8,105 bases of DNA from Pseudomonadaceae bacterium UBA5811 (GTDB lineage: Bacteria > Pseudomonadota > Gammaproteobacteria > Pseudomonadales > Pseudomonadaceae): NCBI GenBank assembly GCA_002417905.1, contig DIDB01000194.1, positions 839 to 8,943 on the forward strand. The letters are read 5' to 3'. The position numbers and the translations under genes were made by a program. The notes below the pieces were generated by a model that had not been told where the DNA came from, did no database searches, and worked only from the letters and a program-made list of their open reading frames with translations. Below are positions 1 through 6,602 of the stretch, piece by piece (position 1 is the first letter of the stretch; every line of letters starts with the position of its first letter).

Positions 1-1365
1 GAGGTGTATAAGGGACAGGGCCTGATCTACTCGATCGGCTTCCTGGTCGGCTGGCCGGTCATCACGTTCCTGATGGCCGAGCGGCTGCGCAACCTCGGCA
101 AGTTCACGTTCGTCGACGTCGTCGCGTACCGCTTCGCGCAGCGGCCGATCCGGCTGCTGACGTCCGCGAATTCGCTGACCATCGTCGTGCTGTACCTCGT
201 CGTGCAGATGGTCGGCGCGGGCAAGCTGATCCAGCTGCTGTTCGGCCTTGATTACTATGTGGCCGTGGTTCTGGTGGGTGTGCTGATGGTGGTTTACGTG
301 CTGTTCGGCGGCATGCTGGCTACTACCTGGGTCCAGATCATCAAGGCAGTGCTGCTGCTGTCCGGTGCCACCTTTATGGCCATCATGGTCATGCTGGGTG
401 TCGGTTTCGACTTCACCCGCCTGTTTGCTGATGCCGTGAGCATCCATCCGAAAGGCATGGCCATCATGAGCCCCGGCGGGCTGGTTTCTGACCCGGTATC
501 CGCCATTTCCCTGGGTCTGGCCCTGATGTTTGGTACCGCTGGCCTGCCACATATCCTGATGCGGTTCTTCACCGTGTCGGATGCCAAGGAAGCCCGCAAG
601 AGCGTGTTCTACGCCACAGGTTTCATCGGTTACTTCTACATCCTGACCTTTATCATCGGTTTTGGTGCCATCCTGCTGGTTAGCACTAATCCCGAGTTCA
701 AGGATGCCAGCGGTGCGATCATTGGTGGAACCAACATGGTTGCCATCCACCTGGCCAACGCCGTAGGCGGCAACCTGTTCCTGGGCTTTATCTCGGCAGT
801 GGCCTTCGCCACCATCCTGGCAGTGGTTGCCGGGCTGACCCTGGCAGGTGCCTCGGCAGTATCCCATGACCTGTATGCCTGTGTAATCCGCAAGGGGCAG
901 GCTTCGGAGACTGACGAGCTGCGGGTGACCAAAATCACCACTCTGGCGCTGGGCATCGTGGCCATCCTGCTGGGTATCATCTTTGAGAAACAGAACATCG
1001 CCTTCATGGTGGGTCTGGCCTTCTCGATTGCGGCCAGCTGCAACTTCCCGGTGCTGTTCCTTTCCATGTACTGGAAAGGCCTGAGTACCCGGGGCGCGCT
1101 GATTGGTGGTGGACTGGGTCTGCTGACGGCCATTGTCCTGACCGTACTGAGCCCGACTGTATGGGTGGATATCATGGGTAATGCCCAGGCCATCTTCCCC
1201 TACAAATACCCGGCACTGTTCTCCATGGCCGTGGCTTTTGGTGGCATCTGGTTCTTCTCGGTCACCGATGGCTCCAAACGAGCAGAGGAAGAAAAGGAGC
1301 GCTTCATGCCCCAGTTCATCCGCTCGCAAACCGGTCTGGGTGCTTCGGGTGCCGTATCGCACTGA
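1..1365 (+). CDS. actP: Acetate permease ActP-like sodium:solute symporter, 5'-truncated by window edge
   Basis: Inner-membrane Na+/solute symporter (SSS family) that takes up acetate and similar short monocarboxylates. The frame is open from base 1 and ends at TGA 1363-1365, giving 454 visible residues. By recalled alignment to E. coli ActP (549 residues), the first visible residue falls near residue 97, so the signal region and first membrane segments are missing. The GTG at base 4 lies inside the conserved region and is not a start. Visible hallmarks are [13 protein letters not shown] near residues 7-19, MVGAGKL near 70-76, [19 protein letters not shown] near 102-120, the family signature [20 protein letters not shown] near 181-200, [20 protein letters not shown] further on, and a C-terminal FIRSQTG also found in ActP. 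About ten hydrophobic membrane segments are visible. ActP genes often follow acs and yjcH, which would lie off the left edge. The first 82 codons differ sharply in usage from the rest (see findings). The family call is firm; the exact substrate is inferred from similarity. Confidence 0.93.
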   Translation, partial: EVYKGQGLIYSIGFLVGWPVITFLMAERLRNLGKFTFVDVVAYRFAQRPIRLLTSANSLTIVVLYLVVQMVGAGKLIQLLFGLDYYVAVVLVGVLMVVYVLFGGMLATTWVQIIKAVLLLSGATFMAIMVMLGVGFDFTRLFADAVSIHPKGMAIMSPGGLVSDPVSAISLGLALMFGTAGLPHILMRFFTVSDAKEARKSVFYATGFIGYFYILTFIIGFGAILLVSTNPEFKDASGAIIGGTNMVAIHLANAVGGNLFLGFISAVAFATILAVVAGLTLAGASAVSHDLYACVIRKGQASETDELRVTKITTLALGIVAILLGIIFEKQNIAFMVGLAFSIAASCNFPVLFLSMYWKGLSTRGALIGGGLGLLTAIVLTVLSPTVWVDIMGNAQAIFPYKYPALFSMAVAFGGIWFFSVTDGSKRAEEEKERFMPQFIRSQTGLGASGAVSH

Positions 1366-1383
1366 TCCACTGACCTGCAGTAA

Positions 1384-1409
1384 AAAAGGCAGCCTCCGGG
1401 CTGCCTTTT
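1384..1409. terminator. Bidirectional rho-independent terminator between actP and mnmC
   Basis: A perfect 11-bp inverted repeat, AAAAGGCAGCC (1384-1394) and GGCTGCCTTTT (1399-1409), encloses a TCCG loop. The GC core is flanked by A residues on the left (1382-1387) and T residues on the right (1406-1409), so either strand gives a hairpin followed by a U-run. It starts 18 bp after the actP stop and ends 15 bp from the mnmC stop. This placement between convergent genes fits termination of both. The T-run is short and interrupted by C at 1410, so efficiency may be moderate. Confidence 0.88.
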
Positions 1410-1424
1410 CTGTTGGGCTGCAGT

Positions 1425-3383
1425 TCAGTTTTGCCGGGCCCGGATCAGTTGCCGGAGCAGAAAGCGGTTGGGATGGCAGGCTTCAGCCACCGCCCGGGGC
1501 AGCGGCAGGGGTTCATCATCCAGCCAGGCAGCCAGCAGCTCGGCCGCCAGCGGAGCGGTAAGCAGTCCACGGGAGCCATGGGCCGTATTGACGTACAGGC
1601 CATCAAGCCAGGGGCAGGTCAGGTCAGGCTGCTGACGGGCATCCTTGGCCAGTGCGGCGTAAGTTTCTGCAAAGGTAGCTGCATCGGCCAGTGGACCCAC
1701 CAGAGGCAGGTAGTCCGGGCTGGTACAGCGGAACGCGGCCCGGCCACGCAGGGGCGGGGGTTCGGCCGTCAGGGTCTGGTGCAGTGCGGGCGAGATGGCC
1801 TCCAGCCGGGACAGGTTGTCCTGCTGCTCGGTCAGGCTGGGCTGCAGATCCATCGCGTCAAAGGCGAAACTGGCCCCCAGCGTGTGCTGACCCTGCCACG
1901 CTGGTGCAACATAGCCTTCTGCACAGACCACCGTACCCAGATGCTGGCTGGCCGGTGTGGCCGCCAGAGTGGTGATCTGGCCACGAATGCGCTTCAGGGG
2001 CAACCAGCGGGTCTGGCTGAAACGGTTGCAGTGTTCGGCAGCCGCCAGCACCACAACCGGTGCCTCGGCCAGCAGCTGACCATGCTCCAGCACCTGCCAG
2101 TGCTGATGCTGGCGGATCAGCTCCAGCGGCTCATGGTGGCCCAGCAGCTCAATGCCGGGCTGGCAGGCCAGCCACTGGCAGAGTGCCGGGGGATGCAGCC
2201 AGCCGGCCTCTGGAAAAAACAGTCCACCGGCAGGCACTGGAATACCAGCCTGCTGGCTGGCTTGCGTCTGGTCCAGCGGATGGAGCAGGTCTGCCGGAAA
2301 GGCAGCAGCCAGCTGCTGCTGGCGCTTGGTTTCCCGGGCATCAAAAGCCAGCTGCAGCACACCACAGGCCGAGTAGTCCTGGCCGGACAGGTCCGGCAGC
2401 AGGCGGCGGCTGAAGCCAAAGCCACTGACCACCAGCTGTGACAGGGCCGTATGGTGGGCAGAAAGCTTCAGGTACAGCACGCCCTGGGGGTTGCCGGAGC
2501 CTTCCCGGGCGATGTAGGCGTGCCGCTCCACCAGCCGGACGCGCCAGCCCCGGGCTGCCAGACTGGCCGCCGTGGCACAGCCAGCCAGCCCGGCACCCAC
2601 CACAATGGCTTCCCGGGGGATATCCGGCCGGGCCGGTGGCCGGGCATACCAGGGCGCGATGGTTTCAGGGGCAGGCTGGCTGAGCTGCCCCTGGAGTATT
2701 TCCCGCTTGCGGCCATGGCCGGGGACCCGCTGCATGTCAAAGCCGGCAGCCTGCAGGCCCCGGCGTACAAAGCCGGCGCTGGTAAAAGTGCCTAGCGTGG
2801 CGCCGGGTGCCGACAGGCGGGCCAGCTGGCTGAACAGCGCATCGGTCCACATCCCGGGGTTTTTGGCCGGAGCAAAGCCATCCAGAAACCAGGCATTGAC
2901 CCGGGCATCCAGCCGGGGTAACTCGTCCAGTACGTCACCGATCAGCAGGGTCAGGCTGATCCGGCCTCCGGCAAAGACCAGCCGCTGGTAGCCGGGATGG
3001 ATGGCCAGATAACGCTCCAGCAGCGGACCGGTCCAGCGGGATAGTTCAGGCCAGAGCTGCAGGGCCTGCTGCAGATCTGCACGGGTCAGCGGATATTTTT
3101 CTACACTGACAAACTGCAGGCGGGCACCGGGAGGTGCTTTCTGTTCAAACAGCTGCCAGGCACAGAGAAAATTCAGTCCGGTGCCAAAGCCGGTTTCACC
3201 AATGACAAAGCACTCGCCGGGCTGCAGCCGGGCAAAACGTTCTTCCAGCCGGTTACCGGCCAGAAACACATGGCGGGTTTCGCCAAGGCCATTTTCCCGT
3301 GAAAAATACACATCATCAAAATGGCATGACAGCGGCTGGCCCCGGGAATCCCAGGCCAGCCGGGCATGGTAGGTATCGGTCAT
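1425..3383 (-). CDS. mnmC: Bifunctional tRNA mnm5s2U34 biosynthesis enzyme MnmC
   Basis: Cytoplasmic enzyme acting on wobble uridine 34 after MnmEG. The C-terminal FAD oxidoreductase (MnmC1) converts cmnm5(s2)U to nm5(s2)U, and the N-terminal SAM methyltransferase (MnmC2) makes mnm5(s2)U. The predicted protein has 652 residues, close to E. coli MnmC (668). N-domain: SAM-binding GETGFGTGLNFL at 62-73, the WFLDGFAPAKNPGMW block at 165-179 with the likely catalytic Asp168, and GHGRKREI at 222-229. C-domain: dinucleotide-binding VVGAGLAG at 261-268 with the acidic end of the second strand at Glu287, GNPQG near 297-301, RGRAAFRCTSPDYLPLVG near 546-563 and HGSRGLLTAPLA near 602-613. The start is ATG (read from 3383), chosen for AGGGAGG five bases upstream and for agreement with the family N-terminus. 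The open frame continues to 3986 but that extension is antisense to pap. It converges on actP and is divergent from pap. Both domains appear intact. Confidence 0.96.
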   Translation of the reverse strand: MTDTYHARLAWDSRGQPLSCHFDDVYFSRENGLGETRHVFLAGNRLEERFARLQPGECFVIGETGFGTGLNFLCAWQLFEQKAPPGARLQFVSVEKYPLTRADLQQALQLWPELSRWTGPLLERYLAIHPGYQRLVFAGGRISLTLLIGDVLDELPRLDARVNAWFLDGFAPAKNPGMWTDALFSQLARLSAPGATLGTFTSAGFVRRGLQAAGFDMQRVPGHGRKREILQGQLSQPAPETIAPWYARPPARPDIPREAIVVGAGLAGCATAASLAARGWRVRLVERHAYIAREGSGNPQGVLYLKLSAHHTALSQLVVSGFGFSRRLLPDLSGQDYSACGVLQLAFDARETKRQQQLAAAFPADLLHPLDQTQASQQAGIPVPAGGLFFPEAGWLHPPALCQWLACQPGIELLGHHEPLELIRQHQHWQVLEHGQLLAEAPVVVLAAAEHCNRFSQTRWLPLKRIRGQITTLAATPASQHLGTVVCAEGYVAPAWQGQHTLGASFAFDAMDLQPSLTEQQDNLSRLEAISPALHQTLTAEPPPLRGRAAFRCTSPDYLPLVGPLADAATFAETYAALAKDARQQPDLTCPWLDGLYVNTAHGSRGLLTAPLAAELLAAWLDDEPLPLPRAVAEACHPNRFLLRQLIRARQN

Positions 3384-3406
3384 CGGTGCCTCCCTGGAGT
3401 CGGGAC

Positions 3407-3412
3407 ATTGTA
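3407..3412 (-). promoter_or_regulatory. Candidate -10 element for mnmC
   Basis: Read on the minus strand this is TACAAT, five of six matches to the sigma70 -10 consensus. It lies 23 bp before the mnmC ATG, which would give a leader of about 15-20 bases holding the AGGGAGG ribosome site. No recognisable -35 hexamer sits 16-18 bp upstream (the 17-bp position reads GCACCA), so it would be an activated or weak promoter. Sequence inference only. Confidence 0.35.
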
Positions 3413-3430
3413 ACGGCCCGTCCGGGCCGT
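3413..3430. repeat. Perfect 8-bp inverted repeat in the mnmC/pap divergent region
   Basis: ACGGCCCG (3413-3420) and CGGGCCGT (3423-3430) are exact reverse complements separated by TC. The repeat directly abuts the candidate mnmC -10, occupying the place of its spacer. It could be an operator for a dimeric regulator or a small RNA hairpin in a pap leader. There is no following T-run on the plus strand, so a terminator for that direction is unlikely. In DNA this GC-rich a chance palindrome is possible. Confidence 0.45.
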
Positions 3431-3470
3431 GGTGCCGCTTCCGGGCAAATTTCACCTGTAGGAGATACTG

Positions 3471-4952
3471 ATGTTTGAATCTGCCGAACTGGGCCAGTCG
3501 ATTGACAAGGAAACCTACGAGGCCCAGGTGCCCGCCCTGCGCGAGGCCTTGCTGGTGGCCCAGAATGAGCTGAAGGCCCAGCGCCGTTTTCCAGTGCTGA
3601 TCCTGATTAACGGCATTGAGGGTGCCGGCAAGGGGGAAACCATCAAGCTGCTCAGTGAGTGGATGGATCCCCGGATGCTGGTGGTACGGACATTTGACTG
3701 GCCCACGGCTGAAATCCTGCATCACCCGCCGGCCTGGCGTTACTGGCGGGAGCTGCCGCCCAAGGGCCAGATTGGCCTGTTTCTGGGCAACTGGTACAGC
3801 CAGATGCTGCACCAGCGGGTGATGGGCCATATTGATGACTTCGAGCTGGACCGGCAGCTGGAGGATGCTTTGGCCCTGGAGCAGATGCTCTGCGATGAGG
3901 GCACCCTGATCCTGAAGTTCTGGTTTCACCTGTCCAAAAAGCAGATGAGACGCCGGCTGAAAACTTTGAAAAACGACCCGTTGCACAGCTGGAAAATCAG
4001 CCCGCTGGACTGGCAGCAGTCAAAAATTTACGATCGGTTTGTCTGCTTTGGCGAACGGGTGGTCCAGCGCTCCAGCCGCAACTTTGCTCCCTGGTATGTG
4101 GTGGATGGCAGTGATCCGCGTTACCGGGGCCTGACCGTGGCCCGCACCCTGCTGGACAGTTTGCAGGCTGCTCTGGACAGCCATGCCAGCCGGGTGGTGC
4201 AGCCCCATGCGGCCCCCCTGATCGCCCGGCCGGATAACCGCCGTCTGCTGGACAGCCTGGACCTGTCCCTGAAAGTGGACCGGGCCGATTACCACCAGCA
4301 GCTGGAGGAAGAGCAGGGGCGGATGTCCCGCCTGATGCGCCATAAAAACATGCGCCATCATGCCCTGGTGGCCGGGTTTGAAGGGAATGATGCGGCGGGC
4401 AAGGGCGGGGCGATCCGCCGGGTAGCGGAAGCCCTTGACCCGCGCCAGTACCGGATTGTGCCGATCAGCGCACCCACGGACGAGGAGCGGGCCCAGCCCT
4501 ACCTGTGGCGTTTCTGGCGCCATGTGCCGCCCTCGGGACGCTTTACCATTTTTGACCGTACCTGGTACGGGCGGGTGCTGGTGGAGCGGGTGGAAAAACT
4601 GATCGAGCCGGATGACTGGCTGCGGGCTTACTCGGAAATCAATGATTTTGAGGAAAATCTGGTGCGCTTTGGCATTGTGCTGGTCAAGTTCTGGCTGGCT
4701 ATCGACAAGGACACCCAGTACGAACGCTTCAAGGCCCGGGAAAATACGCCCTACAAGCGCTTCAAGATTACTGATGAAGACTGGCGCAACCGGGACAAGT
4801 GGGACCAGTACGTGGATGCGGTAGGCGATATGGTGGACCGGACCAGCACCAGTTTTGCGCCCTGGACGCTGGTTGAGGCCAACGACAAGCACTTTGCCCG
4901 GATCAAGGTGCTGCGCACCATTAACGATGCCCTGGAAAAAGCCCTGGATTGA
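3471..4952 (+). CDS. pap: Polyphosphate:AMP phosphotransferase (tandem-domain PPK2, class II)
   Basis: Cytoplasmic enzyme that transfers phosphate from polyphosphate to AMP, giving ADP; fused two-domain PPK2 proteins are known for this AMP-to-ADP activity. The protein has 493 residues, in the range of characterised two-domain PAPs. Domain 1 (about 12-235) has a Walker A-like GIEGAGKGE at 48-56. Domain 2 (about 270-490) has GFEGNDAAGKGG at 302-313 and a Walker B-type FDRTWYGRVLVERVE at 361-375. It also has lid-region residues around YERFKARENTPYKRFK (417-432) and DRTSTSFAPW near 456-465. Domain 1 reads LGNWYSQML at 105-113 where domain 2 has FDRTWYGRVL, so the Asp-Arg pair is lost and domain 2 is probably the catalytic one. 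The ATG is supported by AGGAG (3460-3464) with a 6-base spacer. It stands alone after the divergent region; 134 bp separate it from the next gene, so read-through is possible. Confidence 0.95.
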   Translation: MFESAELGQSIDKETYEAQVPALREALLVAQNELKAQRRFPVLILINGIEGAGKGETIKLLSEWMDPRMLVVRTFDWPTAEILHHPPAWRYWRELPPKGQIGLFLGNWYSQMLHQRVMGHIDDFELDRQLEDALALEQMLCDEGTLILKFWFHLSKKQMRRRLKTLKNDPLHSWKISPLDWQQSKIYDRFVCFGERVVQRSSRNFAPWYVVDGSDPRYRGLTVARTLLDSLQAALDSHASRVVQPHAAPLIARPDNRRLLDSLDLSLKVDRADYHQQLEEEQGRMSRLMRHKNMRHHALVAGFEGNDAAGKGGAIRRVAEALDPRQYRIVPISAPTDEERAQPYLWRFWRHVPPSGRFTIFDRTWYGRVLVERVEKLIEPDDWLRAYSEINDFEENLVRFGIVLVKFWLAIDKDTQYERFKARENTPYKRFKITDEDWRNRDKWDQYVDAVGDMVDRTSTSFAPWTLVEANDKHFARIKVLRTINDALEKALD

Positions 4953-5027
4953 CAGGCTGCCGGGTCGTCCGGTCAGCGTGTTTGGGGGCCAGGTGGAGCG
5001 CTTGTGCCGCAGGGGGTGTGGCTGTTC

Positions 5028-5056
5028 TTGAGCCCGGCAGGGGCTGGGCGCAAAAT
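5028..5056 (+). promoter_or_regulatory. Weak sigma70-like promoter candidate upstream of the DUF2059 gene
   Basis: TTGAGC (5028-5033) and CAAAAT (5051-5056) are separated by exactly 17 bp, each matching four of six consensus positions. A start near 5063 would give a leader of about 25 bases before the ATG at 5087. This would make the DUF2059-bolA-DsbA-ABC genes a unit separate from pap. Matches this weak can occur by chance. Confidence 0.3.
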
Positions 5057-5075
5057 GGCCGGATTTTTCAGGTAC

Positions 5076-5079
5076 AGGA
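5076..5079 (+). promoter_or_regulatory. Ribosome binding site fixing the DUF2059 protein start
   Basis: AGGA lies seven bases before ATG 5087. It favours 5087 over the in-frame ATG at 5096, which has no purine-rich site at a suitable distance, and over the far-upstream in-frame start at 4949. Confidence 0.6.
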
Positions 5080-5086
5080 TTTGAAA

Positions 5087-5584
5087 ATGTCATCCATGCG
5101 GAAATTTTCGGCCGGCCTGCTGCTGGCCCTGTGCAGCCTGCAGGCCGGAGCGGCGGACAGCTATGCCGGGCGGCTGCTGGAGCTGACCCATGCCGAACAT
5201 CTGGCTGTTCCGGTCTATGCCCAGGTCCGTGAAATGTTTGCCCAGCGCTTTGTCGAGCTCAAGGCTCCGGACAGCCGCAAGGCCCTGCTGGAGAGCTATC
5301 AGGCCAAGGCCAATACCCTGCTGGACCGGGCGATTGGCTGGAAGGTGCTCCGCCCGGAGCTGGTGACGCTTTACCAGAAGGAGTTTACCGAGCCGGAGCT
5401 GAAAGGCATGGTGGAGTTCTATGAGTCGCCGCTGGGCCAGAAAATGTTGGCAAAACTGCCCGAGCTGAACCACCGCTCGGCCCGGATGGCCCAGGCCAGC
5501 CTGGAAACGGTGGTTCCCGAGGTCAACAAACTGCTGGACGAAATGGCCAATGAGCTGACCCGGGCTGAAGCGGGCAAGCGCTGA
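5087..5584 (+). CDS. Exported DUF2059 domain protein
   Basis: Function unknown; the DUF2059 family consists of small, mostly secreted bacterial proteins. The protein has 165 residues. Residues 1-22 form a typical Sec signal peptide: basic MSSMRKF, hydrophobic AGLLLALCSL, then AGA before AD, with probable cleavage after Ala22. The single Cys at 16 lies in the hydrophobic core and does not form a lipobox at the cleavage point, so a soluble periplasmic protein is more likely than a lipoprotein. The mature part is mainly helical and charged. Its family-defining stretch is FTEPELKGMVEFYESPLGQK followed by MLAKLPEL (roughly residues 101-128). The start was chosen for the signal peptide and the AGGA site. 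bolA follows after 27 bp, so the two are probably co-transcribed. Confidence 0.85.
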   Translation: MSSMRKFSAGLLLALCSLQAGAADSYAGRLLELTHAEHLAVPVYAQVREMFAQRFVELKAPDSRKALLESYQAKANTLLDRAIGWKVLRPELVTLYQKEFTEPELKGMVEFYESPLGQKMLAKLPELNHRSARMAQASLETVVPEVNKLLDEMANELTRAEAGKR

Positions 5585-5598
5585 AATCCAGACTGGCC

Positions 5599-5605
5599 GG
5601 AGGAG
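5599..5605 (+). promoter_or_regulatory. Strong ribosome binding site of bolA
   Basis: GGAGGAG sits six bases before ATG 5612, a near-ideal Shine-Dalgarno and the strongest in the window's right-hand gene cluster. Confidence 0.8.
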
Positions 5606-5611
5606 TACTGC

Positions 5612-5932
5612 ATGTCCCGACAGGAACAGATAATCCGCTTGCTGCAGCAGGCTCTGCATCCTGTATTTCTTGACGTGCTGGATGAAAGCTGGATGCATGC
5701 CCATGGCCATGAATCCCATTACCGGGTGACGGTGGCCAGCCCGGCCTTTGCCGGTCTGGCCGCTGTACGCCGGCACCAGCAGGTCTATGCTGCCCTGGGG
5801 ACGCTGATGGGGTCGCTCAGGGCGCTGGCCATCCACGCCCTGACCCCGGAGGAGTGGCAGGCCCGGGGGAGTAGGATCCCGGCCTCGCCAGCCTGTACTG
5901 GGGGAGGACAGCCGGCCGGGGCGCATTCATAA
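5612..5932 (+). CDS. bolA: BolA family protein
   Basis: Small alpha/beta protein of the BolA family. Members pair with monothiol glutaredoxins through a shared Fe-S cluster, and in E. coli BolA also acts in stress and stationary-phase control of cell shape and envelope genes. The product has 106 residues (E. coli BolA 105). Key features are HESHYRVTVASPAFAGL at 33-49, the RHQQVYAAL helix at 54-62 and the invariant His75 in ALAIHALTPEEW. The C-terminal tail ASPACTGGG (91-99) resembles the ASPPCRGAG tail of E. coli BolA, which favours true BolA over the shorter IbaG/YrbA type. The Cys95 in this tail is a possible extra metal or redox ligand, though this is not established. It lies between the DUF2059 gene (27 bp) and a DsbA-like gene (37 bp). 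Confidence 0.92.
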   Translation: MSRQEQIIRLLQQALHPVFLDVLDESWMHAHGHESHYRVTVASPAFAGLAAVRRHQQVYAALGTLMGSLRALAIHALTPEEWQARGSRIPASPACTGGGQPAGAHS

Positions 5933-5956
5933 GCGGCCCGGACCATCCTTGTTTGC

Positions 5957-5964
5957 GGGGAGAG
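5957..5964 (+). promoter_or_regulatory. Ribosome binding site fixing the DsbA-like protein start
   Basis: GGGGAGAG ends five bases before ATG 5970. It decides against the in-frame TTG at 5949, which lies upstream of this site; the ATG at 5965 is out of frame. Confidence 0.65.
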
Positions 5965-5969
5965 ATGCC

Positions 5970-6602
5970 ATGGCATCACGCCTGGTTTATGTGATGGACC
6001 CCATGTGCTCATGGTGCTGGGGATTTGCGCCGGTGCTGGAGGCCCTGCTGGAGCAGGCGGCCAGGGCGGAGGTCAGCATGCATCTGGTAGTGGGCGGACT
6101 CCGTCAGGAGTACGCCCTGCTGGATGCCGCCGGCCGGGAGCGGACGCTGGGTTACTGGCGGACCGTGCAGGAGATGACCGGTCAGGCATTTGACATGGAG
6201 CAGGGGCTGCCCGCCGGTTTTGTGTATGACACCGAGCCGGCCTGCCGGGCTGTGGTGGTGGCCCGGGAAACGGATGCGGAAAGTGCCTGGCCTTTGGCCC
6301 GGCGCATCCATCAGGCGTTTTATTGTGAGGGTCAGGACGTGGCCCGGCCTGCGGTGCTGGTTGAGCTGGCCCGGCAAACCGGGCTGGATGCCCGGGTGTT
6401 TGCCCGGCGCTTTGACAGTCCGCTGATGCGTGAGGCGACCCGGGATGAAATTCTCTGGACCCGCAATCTGGGCCTGAGCGGTTTTCCAACCCTGCTGGCT
6501 GAGCGTAATGGCCTGCTGTCACTGCTGACCAATGGTTATCAGTCGCTGGACCGTCTGGCGCCCCTGCTGGGGCGCTGGCTGGAGCAGCAGGCCCATGACT
6601 GA
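5970..6602 (+). CDS. Cytoplasmic DsbA/FrnE-like thiol-disulfide oxidoreductase
   Basis: Thioredoxin-fold protein of the DsbA family, FrnE-like subgroup, 210 residues. The active-site motif is C13-S-W-C16 in DPMCSWCWGF, right after the first beta strand (LVYVMD). The inserted helical domain spans roughly 55-150, and the cis-proline loop is SGFPTL at 170-175 (Pro173). Other subgroup marks are YDTEPACRAV at 86-95 and FYCEGQDV at 117-124, the latter carrying a third Cys (119). There is no signal peptide and the CSWC begins at residue 13, so the protein should act in the cytoplasm, unlike periplasmic DsbA. The substrate is unknown. The gene's last eight bases overlap the following ABC transporter gene, so translational coupling is likely. 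I choose ATG 5970 for its ribosome site. Confidence 0.88.
   Translation: MASRLVYVMDPMCSWCWGFAPVLEALLEQAARAEVSMHLVVGGLRQEYALLDAAGRERTLGYWRTVQEMTGQAFDMEQGLPAGFVYDTEPACRAVVVARETDAESAWPLARRIHQAFYCEGQDVARPAVLVELARQTGLDARVFARRFDSPLMREATRDEILWTRNLGLSGFPTLLAERNGLLSLLTNGYQSLDRLAPLLGRWLEQQAHD

Larger units (their letters stand above)
4953..5086. other. Intergenic region pap-DUF2059 gene
   Basis: This 134-bp stretch carries no convincing gene. The downstream frame stays open leftwards to 4949, but the 46 extra residues are compositionally odd (Cys/Gly/Ala/Arg-rich), and they would bury the signal peptide. I see no clear terminator after pap: near-palindromes here have mismatches and no T-run. A weak promoter candidate is listed separately. 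Confidence 0.6.

Noticed and set aside
1413..2441. Long + strand open frame opposite mnmC (342 codons)
   Set aside because: Gln/Gly/Arg-rich composition without domain features; a high-GC shadow of a well-supported gene on the other strand.
2615..2650. Cluster of CCGG/GGCC palindromic runs inside mnmC
   Set aside because: Lies in coding sequence for the linker and start of the FAD domain; explained by Arg, Pro and Ala codons in GC-rich DNA.
3384..3986. Upstream extension of the mnmC frame by about 200 codons
   Set aside because: It is antisense to the pap N-terminal region, has no MnmC-like sequence, and a strong ribosome site supports the ATG read from 3383.
4953..5045. Possible terminator hairpins after pap
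   Set aside because: The arms (for example GCCCGGC with GCTGGGC) carry mismatches and no T-run follows.
4949..5086. 46-residue N-terminal extension of the DUF2059 protein
   Set aside because: It would place a classic signal peptide in the interior and has poor composition; AGGA before ATG 5087 fits better.
4020..5093. Long - strand open frame opposite pap (357 codons)
   Set aside because: His/Pro/Gln-rich with no recognisable motif; pap on the + strand explains the region fully.
5090..5926. Long - strand open frame opposite the DUF2059 and bolA genes (278 codons)
   Set aside because: No family signature; it spans two real genes and their spacer, as expected from high-GC third-position bias.
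5949..5969. TTG start for the DsbA-like protein, seven residues longer
   Set aside because: The GGGGAGAG ribosome site lies downstream of this TTG and correctly spaced for ATG 5970.
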